A stretch of 64,000 nt of DNA from Pisolithus tinctorius (Eukaryota > Basidiomycota > Agaricomycetes > Boletales > Pisolithaceae), in the NCBI GenBank assembly GCA_024663395.1, contig JANFAH010000024.1, forward strand, positions 868,001-932,000, read 5' to 3'. This document shows, piece by piece, positions 33,682-46,352 of this stretch; position 1 is the stretch's first letter; the number at the start of each line of letters is the position of its first letter. The notes below the pieces were generated by a model that saw nothing but the letters and a program-made list of their open reading frames with translations, ran no database searches and was not told where the DNA came from. The position numbers and the translations under genes are program-made.

Positions 33682-34614
33682 TCCATGTTCAACGCACGTG
33701 TATACGATACAGGGGAAACATTTTCCCCCTCTTTCTCTCCTACAATCATCATACATAGTTTTTTGTTACGGATCTCCTTGTAGTCGTGCGTGCTCGTCGG
33801 ATTATGCACGGTGGAGTTAATTATAATGGGACTTGTTTCGGAATCGCAACGTTGTGGTGACGTCAAAATAAGCCCTTAGAGGCTTATCGCCTGCAGGCTC
33901 CGAAGTCATAAAACCTAACCTTGTGTGTGTGAGACTGGAGTACCAGTGGAGCGGAGGCCCGGCGCTTACCAAGTGCTGTACGGCGCAAGGGTCTTCTTAC
34001 GTAACAAGGATAGGTTCGCAGCTTGGCAGATTATGCCATGCATCGAGCTTACATACCTGTACATGCTTGGTAGGTAGCTGGCGCCCAGTTGTTGCAGAAC
34101 TTGTGCCTGCATATTTCACTGATCTAACACACTAAGCCACGGGGGCTATTATCCAGCTAGGACGTAGGCCGAAGTTCTAGAAATCCTCGGAAGCTGAGTA
34201 ATGTAGTAATACACGAAAGCGATAAATAGACAACTAGCTGCAGCAACTCGGGGCAACCTAAAACAAGAGAAACGAAACGAAAAAAGAATCCACAGGTAAC
34301 TGTTTGCAAGGTAAGGTGGGAATATAACAGGAAAAGATGCATGACGACGGCGATGGCGACGACAACGGTCAACAACCAAGCAGGGAAGAAATCCGAGAAG
34401 TGATGGCGGTAGATTGGTATATACGTACTGATCCAAACACCAATGGGACTTATTCTCCCTCCCTCTTCCTCTTCCTCGTCTTCTCCCTCTCTCTCCTGGG
34501 TCGGAATAATAAACAATCAACGAGAGAAAGAAAAATGCGACAGCAGGAGGATGTTGAGATTTGGGCATATAGCAAAACAGTTTCTGGGTGTATGTATGTG
34601 TGTGTGTCTTAAAG
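33682..34614. other. Convergent intergenic region
   Basis: This 933-bp gap lies between the 3' ends of the PNUTS-like and LIM-binding genes. It should hold both terminators. I see no tRNA, repeat or coding signal. Confidence 0.45.
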
Positions 34615-37600
34615 TCAACCATTCCGTTTTGAACTTTTTCGGGTTCTTTTCGACTGTGGCTCAGCGTTGGCAGTTGTCGGTGAACTGCTGGTATCGCTGG
34701 GCTTGCGCTTGAGTGACGCGGCGCCCATCAACGGCGTACTGGATGTTGTTGTCAGTCCCGCCTGCGAAGGGGGAGCGGGAGGCTGATTATTAGGCGGGGG
34801 AGCTTGGCCGGAGGTATGAGGCAGCTTACTCTGCTTTTGTGGGGTATCAGCAGAGGGCGGCGCGCTTTGTTGCTGTGGTGAGCTGCCAGATGATGGACCT
34901 GGGTGTATCGAAGTCGTCGACATGCCGGGGTGTAGTGTCACAGCTGGTGATGGGTGTAGAACGCCGCCAAAGCCCTGAAAACCCCCTAGTCCATTTACAG
35001 ATCCCGGCAACATCCCGTGAGCGGAAGGGCTTTCTCGGATTCTTTGTGCAAACTGCTTCAATGCGTCTAAAAGAAAAGCTAGGTCAGAAAAGACGATCGT
35101 TAGGATCAGAACCCGTAGCTACCCCTAGGCCCTTGATCCGTTTCCCTTGCAAACGCGATCAACTCCGTCATCTGACTCACACCCTCGGCCAACTGCAAAG
35201 CGTCACAATCTCGGAAAATGCTGTCATTCGAGGCGTGCTGGTGACTTACCTCCAGGCATCGCATCGTCACCTGCGGAATGCCAAAGGCATTCACAGGCTC
35301 GCCTGGTAAAGATGCATCTCTAATGAGTACTCGAGGTTCTTCCCACTGTCTATCTTCCTCCGTACGATGGGTGCCCGGAAGCGGAGCACCATTTGGACTA
35401 GGTGTCGGGTTGTTGCGCACCCTAGGCGTCTTGGGAGACTCGATAGCGCGGGTGCCAGTAATAGCATCCAGGGAGATAAACTTCTCATGTAAATTGGCAT
35501 CGAATTGGAAATGCTCGATTTTGAGTGAACACTGGAATGATTGCGGTGCGGAACCCGGAACCGGCAATAATAGTATGTGAACGGTGAGCGGACCTCGCAG
35601 GGTCACAGGTGTACCCGTTGTCATACTTGTATGTCCAGATTGCACTGACGCACTCTACCACTCCATGAGTTTGGGTTACAAGTCGTTCTCGTGCGCCATC
35701 GAGTGAAAGCGACATCGACTTTACGCCAGACTGTGTCGTCACCAGAAAAAAACGGGGTAATATGGAATAGCCAATTTCTGTGTTTAGTGTCACGCATTTG
35801 GATAAGGCGACTGGACGTGTGGGAGATGTGATAACGGCACGTACCGAGGGGTTTAGCCTCGACTTTCTTATTATCCTTCCATAGTGTGATCTTCATCACT
35901 GCCTTTGGGGTAAAGTAGTCTTTGACAAGGTTTTCCCAAAAACTTAGTCGAAGTTTCTGACCCTAGCGGATAATCATCGATGGGTGCCACAGGAGACGAG
36001 GAGAATGGCTAACCTCATTGCCCTCGCTCGAAAGCTGACCACTAAACTGCAGCAGCCGAATACACCCCTGGCCGAATCCCAACGGGGGGGCAATACTACT
36101 CGTATAACAGGTCAGGGTCTGCGTGGGGATGCAGTTAGAATCCCAAAGTTGTACTCACACCTGAGGCCGGGAAATCATGGTTGGTTGCGGTTGCGATGCA
36201 CCTGGATCTGAGGCAGCAGCGGGGTGCATAGGCACTGAGTTTGCTGATTGTCCTTGCGGTGGACGCGGTGCAATGGGTGGTTGCACGGACGGTGATTGTC
36301 GTTGCTGAAGGGGTGAGGCTTGGGGTTGAGTTTGGGGAGGCATCCGTGTAGGTGGGACGAGTGCAGATTGTGGAAGTTGTGATTGCGAGGATCGTGGGGT
36401 ATGCGATGGTCCGGTCTGTGATGATGGTGGTCTACCAGGTGGTCCTTGGGGCTGGGATTGTGGCCGCTGTGGCTGCTGCTGCTGCTGTATATGCCCCGTC
36501 ATAGGGTCGGACTGGCGAGGAGAGTGCTGTGAGGGGGGTTGCATGGAACGAGGAGGTATAGAGTTGCCGTGTACACTGCTTGGATGTGAAGGTGGACGAG
36601 TGGGTGGCGCGTTTCCCTGGGACTGTAAGTTGAAGTGAGAACCGAAGTTGTCAGTTTGTTGCAGCTGTTCGAACTGCTGTGTCGGTGGTGGCTGGAAGCC
36701 TGGACGTAGTTGTGGGGGATTGGCGGCGTTGGCCAGCCCGTCAGCCAACGATTGGGACATCTCCATAGGATCATTCTGGGAGACCGGAGGGCCAAAAGGA
36801 AATGTGGAACCGTTGTTTGGTATTCGAGCCGAGCCGTGCACCATATTTGCAGGAAACTGAGGATTAGAGATGCCAACGAACGTGTTCTCGCCATGACCCA
36901 TCGGTCTGGGACCAGATGCCTGTGAGGGGCCGGGAGCTGACATCATCATGTTAGCGGATTGGTGTTGTTGCGGGTGGCCGCCGGGACGTGGAGAAGAAGT
37001 TAGCGAAGAGGAATGGTGAGGATGTGGGACTGATTGTTGGAATGCGTTTTGTGCCATGGACTGCTGCAGGGATGGCTGTGCAAGACTGTTCATCAACTGT
37101 GTTTGGCTTCCTTGCCTGAGGGAGCCCTGGGGTACACCGGGAGGGTTTGATTGACGGCCCAGGATATCTGGAGACATCGATCCGGGCATATGACCCGGCA
37201 GACGAGGCATCATGGTTGGTTGACCTGGCTGACGCAGTTGGGTGGGCAGGGAGCCCTGTGGGTTCATGGCCATGTTCATGCTATTGACGGCCTGCTGGCT
37301 CGGGATCATGGATGGAACATGACCGTTCAGACCTTGAGGGTGCGACTGGGTCCGGCGTACCTGTATACCGTTCGCAGGGTGGTGAGGCTGGATAGGCATG
37401 CCTGGGAGCGCACCGAGGGCGGACATGTGAGTCGGGCCTGGGGCGGCTGCCGATGGATTGATCTGTGGATTCTGACCATGCTGCAAGGTGTTTTGCTGAG
37501 GCATTTGGTACCTCTGAGTAGACATCGGGAGGGAATTAGGATTGGCCTGGGCACCGCCTCCGAGAAGGGACATTTGGGGATTATTAGCATTGGCCATGAG

Positions 37601-37738
37601 GTTCATGTGGTTCGGAGGCTGTTGTTGCTGGCGGGGCTGTTGTTGTTGCTGGGGTAGGAAGTGGCTGTTTGCGACGGGTGGGATTGGCGGCATGTTCTGC
37701 TGCCTGAGCATTTCGGACTGACGGACGTTCACGTTCAT
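34615..37738 (-). CDS. LIM-domain-binding protein (Ldb/PtaB-like), with an apparent single-base frameshift
   Basis: Six exons: 36161-37738, 36014-36118, 35845-35962, 35250-35777, 35123-35192 and 34615-35066. Residues 1-526 are a Gln/Pro/Met-rich activation-type region (HMNLMANANNPQMSLLGGGA and many Gln runs). The LIM-binding domain follows: IRLLQFSGQLSS, WENLVKDYFTPKAVMKITLW, LPRFFLVTTQSGVKSMSLSL and VTLRGPLTVHILLL. The C-terminus is Ser/Pro-rich and ends KRTRKSSKRNG. Frame is kept everywhere except near 35608. There YDNGYT and VTLRGP are one base out of register (GGGTACACC-T-GTGACC), and no plausible intron resolves it. Without that base the protein would be 949 residues. Fungal homologues pair with LUFS/Som1-type regulators in development and adhesion. 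Confidence 0.85.
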
Positions 37739-38191
37739 CTAATGCGTTTGACGTTGGAGCGACTGGAGACGCCTTGCCAAACAAGACAGCAGAGAGGGGC
37801 TGGGGTGGGGTATGACGGTAGATGCAAGCAAGTGGGAGGGGGCGTCGAGAGAAGCAGGAGGGGGGCGTCAGTTGGAGGAACTCCAGACAGATCGGCGACA
37901 GTCAGACCGAACAATGCACGACGATACACCTGACAATGCAAGATAAGTCTAGTCAAGCACACCCCCGATAATTTTTAATGAATGGCCTGTCGTCGCTGTC
38001 GCTGTCGTTGTCGTCGCCGCACCGACGTCGCACACTTGGACAAAAGCCTTTTGACTGGGATCAGGCTCAGACTCTGGGCGGTCCCTTCAATTGGTCGACG
38101 ACACACACACCCAGCCCCATCCACGTGGCTTAAACTAAATATTTTATTATTTTACAAAAAAATATTATTCCTCTCCTCCTGGCAGCAACTG
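37739..38191. promoter_or_regulatory. Divergent promoter region between the LIM-binding gene and IMP3
   Basis: This 453-bp region lies between divergent starts. Next to IMP3 there is a strongly AT-rich block (38131-38168, TAAATATTTTATTATTTTAC then an A run). A CGTCG-rich stretch lies at 37990-38030. Confidence 0.5.
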
Positions 38192-39021
38192 ATGGTCCGC
38201 AAGTTCAAGCATCACGAACAGAAGCTCCTCAAGAAAGTCGACTTTCTAAACGTACGTGCCAAGCTGGCGGGGGGAAGGGAGAAGACGCTGACCAGACGCA
38301 AAACAGTGGAAACAGGATGCCAACCTGCGCGAGATCAAGGTCATCCGTCGGTACCATCTCCAGGACAGAGAAGACTACCACAAGTACACTACCCTCGATC
38401 GCCATTCAATTCTTCCCCAGCTGACCTCGGTACAGATACAATAAACTATGTGGCTCGTTGAGGTCATTTGCCCATCGCCTCTCCATGCTTCCCGCACAGG
38501 ATCCATTCCGTGCCAAAATGGAAGGCCAACTCCTTTCCAAACTATATGATATCGGCGTGCTCAACTCCCAAGCAAAGCTCAGCGACATAGAGAACAAGTT
38601 GACCGTAGCCGCGTTCTGTCGTCGTCGCCTTGCCGTGTTCATGTGCATGAGCAAAATGGCAGAGACAGTCAGCGCAGTACGCATCCCCCGTGCATCATGG
38701 CATCCTTCGAATTTGCGTTTAAACATGGACTTTACAGGCTGCGAAGTTCATCGAACAGGGACACGTTCGCGTTGGTCCGGATACAATCACGGACCCTGCC
38801 TTCCTCGTCACAAGGTGAGCCGTCCGTGGTTCGATTCTTGCCTCGTTCCTCAACCCACATGTGCAAGACACATGGAAGACTTCGTCACTTGGGTCGACAC
38901 CTCTAAACTCAAGAGGACCATCATGACGTACAACGATGAGGCAAGTCCAGCCTATCTCGGTGTTAGAACGTTAATCTCTGACTACGTTCCGTCTCAGTTG
39001 GATGACTACGACTTGCTGTAG
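38192..39021 (+). CDS. IMP3: U3 small nucleolar ribonucleoprotein IMP3 (183 aa)
   Basis: Six exons join in phase: 38192-38251, 38307-38383, 38436-38676, 38738-38814, 38868-38940 and 38998-39021. They give 183 residues, the usual IMP3 length. The start [20 protein letters not shown] and the following [20 protein letters not shown] are diagnostic. Next come [37 protein letters not shown], an S4-type RNA-binding segment ([20 protein letters not shown]) and the end NDELDDYDLL. IMP3 binds U3 snoRNA and 18S pre-rRNA in the nucleolus as part of the SSU processome with IMP4 and MPP10. The last intron (38941-38997) is GC-AG with the consensus donor GAG|GCAAGT. Confidence 0.95.
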
Positions 39022-41714
39022 CGCTGGCACGGCCTCGGTACCGCTTGCCATAAAACACCACGCGTGCGTCATCCACGGCCCTGCAGCGTGCATGCTCAGT
39101 CAGCCCGTCGGTCCGTTGTAGTCAGCCAATCCATGGAAGGTATTACGAGAGAGGATTGGTACCGTTATTTTACAGTAACTTATGTAGTCTGCTACACTGC
39201 TTTGCGAGTCGGCAGACCAAACAGTGAAAGAAGATAGATCTTCGCGTACGATTGGGTATACTTTAGTAAGCACAAGAATCGCACTGACGCAAACTGTTAT
39301 TGTAACCTGGGACTATCCGACTAATACTTACAGGAAGGGTGGGACAGACACTGACATGGTTGAAGAGAACCGACTGATACGGTGGACACTGAACAGGCAG
39401 TCACAATCCCCAGTCGGGGCGTAATAGAGGAGGGCGACGCGCACAGCATGCGGCAGGCGAACCTCAACTTGATCCTACCCAAACCGCAGCGACCAACTAC
39501 CCCCTTCGGCTCCGGGAAAAGCACGCGCAATACTGTCCGCAGTAACTATCGCTACAACCAGCACGAGGTGACTGTCTTTCCAACGATGACAGACCGGCTC
39601 TCCATCGAATCTGAAACGCCATTCGGGCTGTCAGAAATCACCCGAAAGTAATGAGTATGTTGCAAAATCCTATGAAATACGAGCAAGCTAGTCGCCGGCT
39701 CGCAAATCGAAGATATAACCGAGTCTCATCCCCTAACGCAGGATTACTTCCAAATCAGTGATTGTTGAAATGCAGATTAGCCCCGAAGTGGGATGATCTC
39801 GTCAGGTTCATCAAACTGTCATCAACCGGAGAATGCTACACCACCAGGGCAGAGGTAATGACTCTCCGACCCTCACGATTTCGCCTTGGAAGAGAGGGGG
39901 TAATGGGAGGGAGGGCTGCCTTTCGAAAACGGATGGTCTGGTGTGCTGGAGTTACGGGTGAAATATGTTCTTCAAATGCAGGCGGTAACGATACAGCAAT
40001 GCTAATGGGTTCGGCACTTGGAGACAGCGACAAACCCTCAGTTTCGTCGAAATCATTGATGCTTGCAGGGGGCGTGTGTCATCGAGTACGATTTTCCTCT
40101 ACAGATAACTGCATCGACAATGCGTGCTCTTCGAGTGGTGTACTAGATTCGACATTCCTGACGACCCGCATAATGACACAGCTTTTAAAAGAGCGGCCTC
40201 CCCAAGATTCGCAGCGAAAATATGCGTAGTGTTGAAATGGGTCTCGCAAAGATTTTGATGAGTGCGAAGAATGGCCGTGAGATTGAGAAACTTGGGTGGA
40301 AAGAATAAAGAAGAGTAGGTGGTGGCTTGGGAGTAAGAGGTAGAGTTAGAATGGGAACGGGAGGATGGCGTATCACTGGATTTATGAACGAGGACTTTAG
40401 GGGTCGCGCTAAAGCGGCGAGGTAATCAAAAATATTCTCACTCCCCCTCTCGTTTGTCCATTTCTCCGAAGGTGACTTTGAGTGTCCACGAAGACAATCG
40501 GGTGCGTTTGCTGCCCAATGATTTGGTGGCGTGTGTTATCCATCGCTCACGGAGCCGTTCAAGATTCTCGCATTCCTCCTCTGATAACTTCCATCAAGAA
40601 ACGACACTGAAACCAGGCGAAACTACATACGTTATCAGTGAGGGGGGTGGCAGACTAGGCAACGGTAGTCCCGCTTGACCACTTGACGGGAACGTGCGGC
40701 GAACCGACCTAGGGGACATCCGGAGCAGACGCAACCATACGAGCCTGATAGAGATTTTGCCATTGACGGGATATGGTTTCGCGGACCAGCGTACTCGAGA
40801 CTAGGCCAGGACGTGGTGGGGACAAACAGGCGTCGCTACTTCTACCGTCAGGAAAAATGAGAAATGGATATCAGGCTGACTGCCAGGTCACCGGGCCATA
40901 CTTCACCTTGAGACTGCGTCGGGGAAGGACAATCATGTTACACCAATTTTGGAAGCCGTCAAGAATATATCTTTTCTCCTCTTCGCCAGACGCGCCAGTT
41001 TCTAGTACTGGTTGGGCGGAATGACGCTCTGGCCATGGAGGGCAGGTTTGCAACCGAGAAAGACGACCGAAGTAACCCAACAGGCGGCAGGCCTATACCG
41101 CCAAGCGGCCGAATCTCCTCGGCACTTCGCATTTAAAACAGATGACTATTGGGGCAGAGCGACAGTCGTGGGCGTACTGAACAGTGGATGTGTTGCTATG
41201 CAATGAACTCGGCACCAGCTGCTCTGTTTGGGAGGACACACATGCTATCCGCAGGCGCTCACCTTACCATGACAGTGCACAGCTGCTTACACATTATCGA
41301 CCAACATGAGTCTGCAAAGCCCGCAGCTCCACACCCCTTCACACTTGTCTCCTATCATCGTTCTCTGCACACTGCCTCTCAGGACGTTCCGAAACTTCCT
41401 TTTCAATTGTTGGTTCTTCATTCCTGCATCGTTCATGGCTCTTGGGTGTTTCGGCACATTATGGCGTTCAGTGGAAGTGGCGGCCTCTGAGCAGTGGTGT
41501 GGTTGCTTCGCAAGCGGCTATCGCTTCCACTGGGGTCGCTCAGACGGGTACGCTCTACTGGCTAGGGGAAAAATTGCACTTCTGTAAAGACCAATGTCAA
41601 CTTACCTGTGTCTCCCCCAGGCAATGCAAACGATACTGCCCCTGCATCAGATGAAAGGACACTTGAGGGCATGTGATTTGCTTGTAATAGTCACACGAAG
41701 TCTAATGTCAGTAA
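39022..41714. other. Gap of 2.7 kb without a recognisable gene; possible exon remnant near 39836-40150 (-)
   Basis: On the minus strand a Ser/Pro-type frame reads TPPASINDFDETEGLSLSPS and continues to RNREGRRVITSALVV (39836-40080). It is preceded by VRNVESSTPLEEHALSMQLS, with one TGA between the two near 40078. This could be one exon of a low-complexity gene or a decayed fragment. The rest contains only short, unconvincing frames and no repeat I can name. Confidence 0.35.
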
Positions 41715-44700
41715 TTGGTTACAGCCCCTACTTATTGCCTGAATCCTCATGAAGCTAGAAATCATGTCAATCGCATCCATCGTTTTCGCATCCTTGTTGT
41801 GGGCAGAGCAAATTCAGGTAAAACAACTGTCTTGCAGAGGGTTTGCAACACTACAGATCAGCCAGAAATTTTTGATGGGGAAGGAAGGTATGTGGAATGT
41901 GTTGTAATTTTTTGTGCCTTTTCAATGTGGTTGGTTATGTTCAGGTTGATCCTACTATAATTGAAGGTTCACTGAAGGTGAGATCATCCTCCAAGATTGC
42001 ATACAACTTGCCATTGATTGTATTCAGTGTGGATACCATGACATTAAGAATGAGCTGGTGTTTAAGAGCAATCCTCACTTTGTGTTTCATGACTCTGGTG
42101 GTTTTGAATCTGGCAGTGAAAAGGAATTCAACCAAATGAGGAAATTTGTAATGGATTGTGCTAGGACTCCCAAGCTGGAGAAGTGAGTATGTGCTATCTG
42201 GTAAGTATCTTATTACTGACATCCTCAGTGAAGTGAAGTGTGCCTCATGAACTGATCATTCAGGTATTGTATTCCATGCAGTGAGACCCACAGGAGGGTC
42301 ACAGCTGCTGAGAGGAAGTTTTTTGAGGAGTGTGATGCATGCCATGGTATGTCTGTACTATGTTTTATCATGCACACTTATGGGAATTGAGGGTTCCTAC
42401 AGTGCCTGTGATTGTGCTATTAATTAAGGCAGACCTCTTGAAATTAGATGCTATTGAAGAGATTGAGGATCTTGGATTAGTGGTGGATGAGGTACAGGTT
42501 GCTGAGGTACAAAAGGGGATTCTGGATGAGTTCCTTGCAGAGATCGAGAAGTATTTGAATTATTGCAGCTTTCAGCCCAATGGCTTTCTGCCACTGATGA
42601 GGAAGTGCTCTATTGTTGCCTTGATGTGTAGTGGAGTTAATTAGAAGTCACTGCAGATATGCATGAAGAAGGTGCAGATTGTACTGCCTTGCTGAAATGT
42701 ACAACAAATGCCCTGAATGAAGAAAACCTTCAAATGCTTCTTATATTGACTCAGCAGTCCAATTTAGCACTGTGTATTGAATTTGCTGTAATGAGGTAAG
42801 TATTAAGCTGAGGCTTTGACATATACTGACACTATGAAGGACACTGAAGGGATGCATGGAACAAAGATTACATCATAGAGAGCCAACAAAATTGGCAGCT
42901 GCTCTGGCAACTTGGTTTCCATATGTATGTAAGATAAGTTTTATGTATGGAGGTGAATGTGTGCCAATGTGCCCTACTTCCATCCTCTGGGGGGCTGATA
43001 GGAGGTGAGTGGAGCCATAGCATATGGTGGTGTATGCATGTTGACCATGCTTGCTCACACCTATGTGGACTTGGGTTGTTAGCAAGTGAGTGGAGTTGTG
43101 GTTCCATGGCAGGTGGTTGTGGATGCATGCTGACCATGTTTTCTCCTGTCTTGGGTTGATAGCCAGTGGGTGGAATTGATGGTTGTAGTGGGTGTATGCT
43201 AACTACATTTGCTACCATCCTTGTGGGCTTTGATTGATAGCATGTGAGTGGAGTCATACCAGGCAGTGATGGGTGCATGCTGACCAAGTTTACTGCCACC
43301 ATTTTGCACTTGGGTCAATAGCCAGTGAGTGGCATTGTGGCTGTTGATGGTGGATGCATGCTGATCATGTTTGTTCCCACCCTTGTGGATTTGGGTTGAT
43401 AGTTTGTGAGTGGAGTCATGGCAGGTAGTACTGGACACATGCTGACCATGCTTACTGCCATCTTCATGCACATGTGTTAATAGGGAGTGAGTTATCACTG
43501 GTAGTGGTGGATGCATGCTGACCATATTTACTGCCACTCTTGTGCACATGTGATGGTAGGGAGTGAGTGGAATCATGGCAGGTGGTGGTGGATCCATGCT
43601 GACCATGCTTTCTCTCAACCTGTGGACCTGGGTTGACAGGAAGTGAGTGGAGTCATGGCAGGTGGTGGATACATGTTGACCATGTTTGTTCCTACCCATG
43701 TGGACATGGGTTGACAGTGGGTGAGTGGAGTTGTGGCAGATGGTTGTGGATGCATGCTGACTACATTGTATCCATGTGGACATGTGTTGACAGAAAGTGA
43801 GTGAAGTCATTCATTGCAGGTGGTAGTTGATGAATACTGACTGTTTTTCTCACCCATATGGACTTGGGTTGATAGTTTGTGAGTGGTGTCATGGCTGGCA
43901 GTTGTAGATGTATGCTGACCATGTTTGCTCCCATCTTGGGTTGTTAGCCAGTGAGTGGGGTCATGGCAGGTGGTGGATGCATGCTGACCATGTTTGTTTC
44001 CATCTATGTGGGCATGGGTCAACAGCAAGTGAGTACAGTTGTAGCAGGTGATGGTGGACGCATGCTGACCATGTCTATTTCCTATCTTGGGTTGACAGCC
44101 AGTGAGAGCAGTCATGGCAAGTGGTGAATATTTGTTGACATGTTTGCTCCCACCCTTGTGCAAATGAGATGATAGCAAGTGAGTGGAGTCATAGCAGGTA
44201 GTGGTGGATGCATGCTGACCATGTCTAATCCCACCCTTGTGGACATGGGTTAATAACTGGTGGGTGGAGTCATGGAAAGTAGTGGTGGATACATGTTGAC
44301 CATGATGTTTGCACCCTATCTTGGGTTGACAGCTAGTGAGTAAAGTCATGGCAGGTGTTGGAGTATATGTGACCATTGTTGCTAAAATGTCCTGGGTTTG
44401 GCTTCATAGGAGGTATGTTTTATTGTGCACAGTTAAGGATTTTTTTAAACCTTGTATATGTAGATTGTGAGTGTATTTTGTACATACTTGTAGAAGGTGT
44501 CAATGATCTACTTTCAGGATGTAAGTACCCCCTTATGGAGTTGGCTCCAAACTTATCCTTCTCCATGCAACCCTCAGCATGTTAGTTCCTCTCAATTTGA
44601 ATTGCTCCCCCCTAATTACTTGTTACAGCATGTAAGAGTTCTCAATTTGATCTTGGTAGCCAATAGTTACCAATGACATTTGTAGATGGTTTGTATTTAT

Positions 44701-45130
44701 GTTTCTTACCAACATTGAAGTCATAATGGCCATGATGTGTTTTAGGTGGTGAGTTTCATCATCTCTTTAGTTGTCATTCATTCTGCATATATTACAACTA
44801 CCACTACCACAGCCTCATATTCCACACCAATCAGCTTCTTTCACAATGCCTACTACTGTCAACATCCTTGCAATCTCCAATGAGATATATTATGGAACAT
44901 GGCATTGGTGAATCATATTCCTACTCCCTTTAAGATGTGCTCATCATTGCAGGATCTATTTTGGTGCTTGAGTATCTGTACTTCTTGTTGCAATCCAATC
45001 AGGAAAGTCATCATAATGTTAAAAAATACTTGACATTGGCTGTCAAGGAGTATTGAATGTCAGGTGTCCAAGCTAGGGTCATTCATCTTATTGATGTGGC
45101 TCTTGAAGAACATGGTGATGATGTAGAGGC
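41715..45130 (+). pseudogene. P-loop GTPase (AIG/HSR1-like, Agaricomycete family), disrupted
   Basis: Spliced plus-strand blocks read RFRILVVGRANSGKTTVLQR (G1 P-loop GxxxxGKT, 41785-41845), VDPTIIEGSLK, CGYHDIKNELVFKSNPHFVF, then HDSGGFESGSEKEFNQMRKF (G3 DxxG), VPVIVLLIKADLLKLD (G4-like), and ADMHEEGADCTALLK ... QQSNLALCIEFAV (42650-42790). This is a large family of G-domain proteins in mushrooms. The C-terminal half is separated by a minisatellite (42950-44390), resumes as LVLEYLYFLLQSNQESHHN near 44955 with an in-frame TGA at about 45053, and is cut at 45130 by the LINE. Its last part is at 53376-53500. Too many breaks exist for a working gene. Confidence 0.75.
42950..44390. repeat. Minisatellite, ~80 bp unit, about 17 copies
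   Basis: The phrase GGATGCATGCTGACCATGTT recurs about every 75-85 bp, for example near 43116, 43275, 43354, 43437, 43512, 43597, 43670, 43750, 43911, 43979, 44060, 44210 and 44291. Each unit also has GTGGACTTGGGTTGATAG and GTGAGTGGAGTCATGGCAGG. Copies differ by substitutions and small indels. The minus strand stays open over two long runs (203 and 189 codons) only because the unit lacks stops on that strand. It lies inside the GTPase pseudogene. Confidence 0.85.
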
Positions 45131-45133
45131 TTT
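45120..45133. repeat. LINE target-site duplication, left copy
   Basis: GATGTAGAGGCTTT, identical to 53376-53389. Confidence 0.9.
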
Positions 45134-45153
45134 TTTTTTTTTTTTTTTTTTTA
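45131..45153 (-). other. LINE poly(A) tail (poly-T on the plus strand)
   Basis: An uninterrupted T run follows GATGTAGAGGC at the LINE 3' end. The first bases of the run also belong to the target duplication, as expected for target-primed reverse transcription. Confidence 0.9.
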
Positions 45154-46352
45154 AATTCGTAATTTAAGTGCTTGAGGGTAGTCATTACCCTATGTCGCAC
45201 TGTACATTCGTAGTCTATCAATCTAATTTAGGCCCCCTGTGGCCTGCCTGCCCTTACAAGTGAGTGAATGCCCTGGTGGCAGGGCCTGTGGCCCTCCACC
45301 AGTCCGCCATTCCTGCTGGCTGTTTGAGACACTCCACCTTGGAGTAAGGGTGGCTTGAGATTTCTTGTTTAGATGATAGCTCTGTCTACGCATAACCGGC
45401 TGCTTTTTAGGCTGGCTGGAACATGGGTGTCATGCTCTTCTATGTCCTTTTAGATGTATTTGCTGTGTAGGGGTTTTGTGTCTGCGATGATGGTGTGAGT
45501 TTTGGTGTGTGTTGGGGCACGTAGAGGAGGTTTCAGCTTGTAGCCAGGGTAGGTGAGTGGGGAGTGTGGCTTGGGACATGTGTGACAGTCGGGTGGGGAG
45601 GATGGGACGTGATTGTCGAGGCATGCAGTGATTACGTGGGGTGCACTGGTGGTCTTCTGATGGGTGTTCTGGTCTCTGTATTCCTGTGCCGGGTGTTATC
45701 ATTCGTCGTGATGTCATTTGGGTACCTCACCTGGTGCTAGTTGTAGTCTTTTTGTGTCTGACACAAACTTGAGTAGATGGGGTAGTGCTGCCGAGTTGGA
45801 GAGGATGTACGGTAGCAATGTTGTGTCTCTTCCTAGCACATTACGGAGTATGTGCCACTCTCTGTCGTATCTGGGGCATTGAAACAGGAAGTGGTGTACG
45901 TCCTCAGGGGAGGTTTCCCCGCACTGTAGGCACATAGGCGTGTCGCTTCATTTGAAGCGGTGCAGGTATTTGTTGAGCGGTGTCACACACCAAAGGTGTT
46001 TGGTGAGGTGGACATGGATGTAGCTGATGAATGGAGATGAAGACCATAGCCCTCATGCGAAGAAGGACGGCCAGAAATGTCGGCGGTCATCCCTCGCACA
46101 AGAACGAGTTGTCAATGCCAAAGAAAAAGGAGGAAGCGAGTTAAGCGCCAATAAAGTTCTTAAGCGCCCGTGTACGGCATTCCGGTTTTCGACGTATCTC
46201 CGCCAATTCTGCAGACACCGAAACCATTCCCACACTCGCTTGTAGTGCTCAGCCACGCGATCCTACCTTCCAAAATTGGAAAGGATTTGCGCACTCCACA
46301 CATTTCTACAGCACTCCCTCCAAAAGACGCTCATTTCGCTAATTCTTCTGAT

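Noticed and set aside
39022..41714. tRNA or other RNA genes in the long gaps
   Set aside because: I looked for tRNA-like arms and B-box patterns by eye in the larger gaps and found none convincing; an automated scan would be needed.
42868..44376. His/Ser/Thr-rich minus-strand proteins of up to 203 residues
   Set aside because: They are explained by the ~80 bp minisatellite; no start, intron or family signal. Kept only as a finding to test.
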